DNA from: Zonotrichia leucophrys gambelii
Taxonomy: Eukaryota; Chordata; Aves; Passeriformes; Passerellidae
Assembly (NCBI RefSeq): GCF_028769735.1
Contig: NC_088173.1
Span: 14,758,038-14,822,037 of the forward strand
Reading direction: 5' to 3'
DNA length: 64,000 nucleotides
The notes below the pieces were generated by a model. The model was given only the letters and a program-made list of their open reading frames with translations. It ran no database searches and was not told where the DNA came from. Shown piece after piece: positions 61,601 to 64,000 of the stretch; the stretch's first letter is position 1, and every line of letters begins with the position of its first letter. Both the position numbers and the translations under genes were made by a program.

Positions 61601-64000
61601 AAAGACTTCTTATTTTCCTTTCTTTTCTTTTTGGCAGGTATTTATTAGGTGAAAAGAGCTGTCACGATATCACAGTTGTGTTTATGATGGAAATGTCTTT
61701 TCAAAGATGTTCATAAAGCTCTAGACACATCTGCTGTTACCTAGATTTTTGCTCTTTCCATGGCCAGATGTCCTTGACTTTGGACCTTTTATTTTTACTT
61801 TAGATTTAATAATCTGTTTTACTTTACCAGAGAACAAGAAGAATGGGTTTATATACATCAAAGTTAATTTTCATAATTTAGCTAAGAATAAATCCATGAA
61901 TTGCATTGAAGATTATTTTGAATGTCAAAGCTCCAGAGTGGTATGGAAGCTTACTGAAAGTGAGCATGGTCTTTATATGCAAAAATGCAATAGCGGAAGT
62001 GCTCAAAAATCTTCTGTATCTATGTCTATAGACCAAGCCGGTGATACAGTGAGATTCTTTATTCCAATTCAAGGATAATAGATGTATGGCTCAGAATGGA
62101 AATTCTTCACCCAGCAACAGGAAAGATATTTTCTAGAGAGTTGGAAGGGACAAAATAATTTTGAGATGCTTATGAACTTCATTATTCAAGTGCAGTAGAA
62201 GTCCAATTAAACCTTAAAATGAATAACATTTCTACTTAACTTTAAAAGCATTTCCTTTCTGATTAGCATAAATTTTTCTTGATTTTTCTTCAACTTGTGA
62301 TACTGATCTTCATACAACAGCTGAATTTTTCATAAGTGTATTCTGGGCTTCTTCACAGACAAAGAACTGAGTTTCAGAACTACTCCCTGCCCCCCAAAAA
62401 AACAAACCCAAACCAACCAACCAAAACAAAAAAAAAAACCAAAGCAACAGAAGCTTTTCCTCCATGCTCTGTCCTCAGATTTGTTCTCACATGTTCTCAG
62501 AAACCTCCAAAAAGGCAAAACTTGGAACTGAATATATATCATTTTTGATGATTACAGATTTTCTGTACCCCATACAATGAGATACATATCTCATGACTGT
62601 TTGTATTGCTGAACACGATAATGAACTGTTTCACTGCCTTTCATCCCTGTGTCAGATAGCAGGTTAGCCGAGGAGCCAAAGGAGAGGTCACAAAAAGGTG
62701 AGAGCATACAGGAAAAATAGAATCTACAGCTGTCTAACTACACAGGAAGATTTTACTGAGATTTTTAGAAAAGAGTTACACCCTAAAAAAATTCAAAGGA
62801 GACACTTTGATTAAATTTTTTACTTCATTTATACTTTGGAAATTTGAAAAAAAATTCCTTAGGTAAAGAAGATAAAATTTTCCTATCATCTATGCAAAAA
62901 TGTTAGCTATAGAGATCACAACTGAAGCTGTGAATGAGAACAAAATTACTTAATAGAGATAAAATAATATTTTGTGGGGAAAGAGGATTGATAAGCTCCT
63001 AACAGATTAGTAACTTTCTCTCCTATGCATTTTGTGGACTTTTGTACCTTTTTCCTAGTGAAACCTTCACAAGTGAAAGGAATTTTTGTATCTCTTAAAG
63101 TGAAATAGCATCATCTTCCTTAAAATAAAAAAACTAAAAAATAAAAGAGTTTTTCTCCAAAACTAATTCGGAAGATCAGCTGGAAAGGGTCCACAGCAGC
63201 TGAATTGAAGTAGCACATAAGAAGAAAATGAGTCCTTAAGCCCCCCTAACCTCCATTTAAAAGAAGATCTTTCCATGGGGTATTTAGTCATTGTTTCATA
63301 TGTAGATAATCCTTTGCAAATGGCAAAGAACTAGAAATTATAAAAATAGTAAGCAATAATACCACTGGGAGTCATTTACTTGGGGTTCACTTACCTAAAA
63401 TTACTACAATTATTAAATATGTTGGAAAGAAATAATGAAACGCTACATTGCCTCCACAAAAATGTACAAATCATATTTCCTCTTACAGAAATTGTTTGAG
63501 AGATATAAAAGACCATTATGTCATGATTCAGCAAGTAAATTCACAATTTACTTGCAATTTAAAAGCAAATTAGATTCACACACTATCATTTATTGCCAAA
63601 TGGATGGCAAAAAAACCCAAACAAACCAAAATATATTCTCTGTGTCCAAAAAGAGACTTGTCATTTGGCATGTTTTTAGGTTTCTAAATTAAAGTGTTTT
63701 GCCAATAGTTTTCCTATGAGTATGTGATAGCCCAGTGATCTTCGGACTGCTCTGGGCTGCCTGAGGCCATGTTGACTTGCAACGTTTCCATCACAGCAGA
63801 TGATGATCAACAAGGCTGTAATGCTCTTCAGAAGTAGTTTTTTAGGAAGAGCTGTGCTAAAGAGCTTTGATTCATGCTGCAAATTGGAGACACTGATATG
63901 ATAGATGTTGTGACTGATGATCAGTCAGTGACCATTTCCATAACCGTTATGCCATCAGTAATTTATCAAGGTACTACTCCTGATGTTACACAGCTTGGGT
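58700..64000. other. Unique AT-rich non-coding DNA to the window end
   Basis: No gene or transposon is recognised. The only low-complexity tract of note is the A/C run at 62390-62447. The plus-strand frame 61749-62078 (109 codons) starts with a hydrophobic segment but has no domain and no splice context that I trust. Confidence 0.5.
62390..62447. repeat. A/C-rich low-complexity tract
   Basis: A C run and A run pass into AAACCAACCAACC units and a 12-base A run. It is the complementary pattern of the G/T tracts further left. Confidence 0.85.

Noticed and set aside
1..64000. CRISPR array, prokaryotic operon, tRNA or rRNA gene, phage or plasmid features
   Set aside because: No regularly spaced repeats, no tRNA-like cloverleaf text, no ribosome binding context and no dense coding were seen. 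The retroelements are vertebrate.

Overview
The window looks like non-coding DNA from a bird genome, most likely a passerine. It is AT-rich, has no convincing open reading frame longer than about 130 codons outside one GC-rich island, and shows none of the signs of a prokaryote (dense long ORFs, ribosome binding sites, operons). The bird assignment rests on retroelements: three CR1 LINE remnants that differ in age and orientation, and one intact solo LTR whose termini and internal text match a class III (ERVL-type) LTR family that I recall from passerines. The family matches come from memory, not from a search. The LTR ends and its target-site duplication are read directly from the sequence.

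Layout. Positions 1-16990 are mostly unique AT-rich DNA, with two homeodomain-motif-rich stretches (about 2.7 and 3.6 kb) that could be conserved non-coding elements, and two unexplained GC-richer blocks (7.15-7.42 and 8.0-8.47 kb). A 651-bp solo LTR sits at 17001-17651, flanked by 5-bp duplications, and is followed by an AT-only tract. A CpG-retaining candidate enhancer lies near 21.05-21.38 kb, and a weak LTR-like fragment near 22.1 kb. Between 31.4 and 35.2 kb lies the most structured part: a TAAT-rich candidate enhancer, an antisense CR1 with an internal deletion (32.23-33.12 kb), a second TAAT-rich cluster, an LTR-like block (33.98-34.64 kb) and a CpG island with a 24-bp minisatellite (34.86-35.20 kb). 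A possible antisense LTR lies at 40.5-41.06 kb and a G-quadruplex-type G-rich tract at 41.5 kb. Two old sense-strand CR1 fragments follow: an endonuclease-domain piece at 47.6-48.2 kb and a reverse-transcriptase C-terminus plus 3' UTR piece at 51.4-52.5 kb. Three G/T-rich tracts and one A/C-rich tract mark the right third.

How it works together: no gene set or pathway can be read here. The simplest reading is a gene desert or the inside of a very long intron, with scattered candidate regulatory elements and retroelement debris. I found no novel biological system. The observations most worth checking are the CpG island beside the LTR-like block, the strong hairpin at 51.14 kb, the pair of near-identical 14-bp palindromes 40 kb apart, and the homeodomain-motif clusters.
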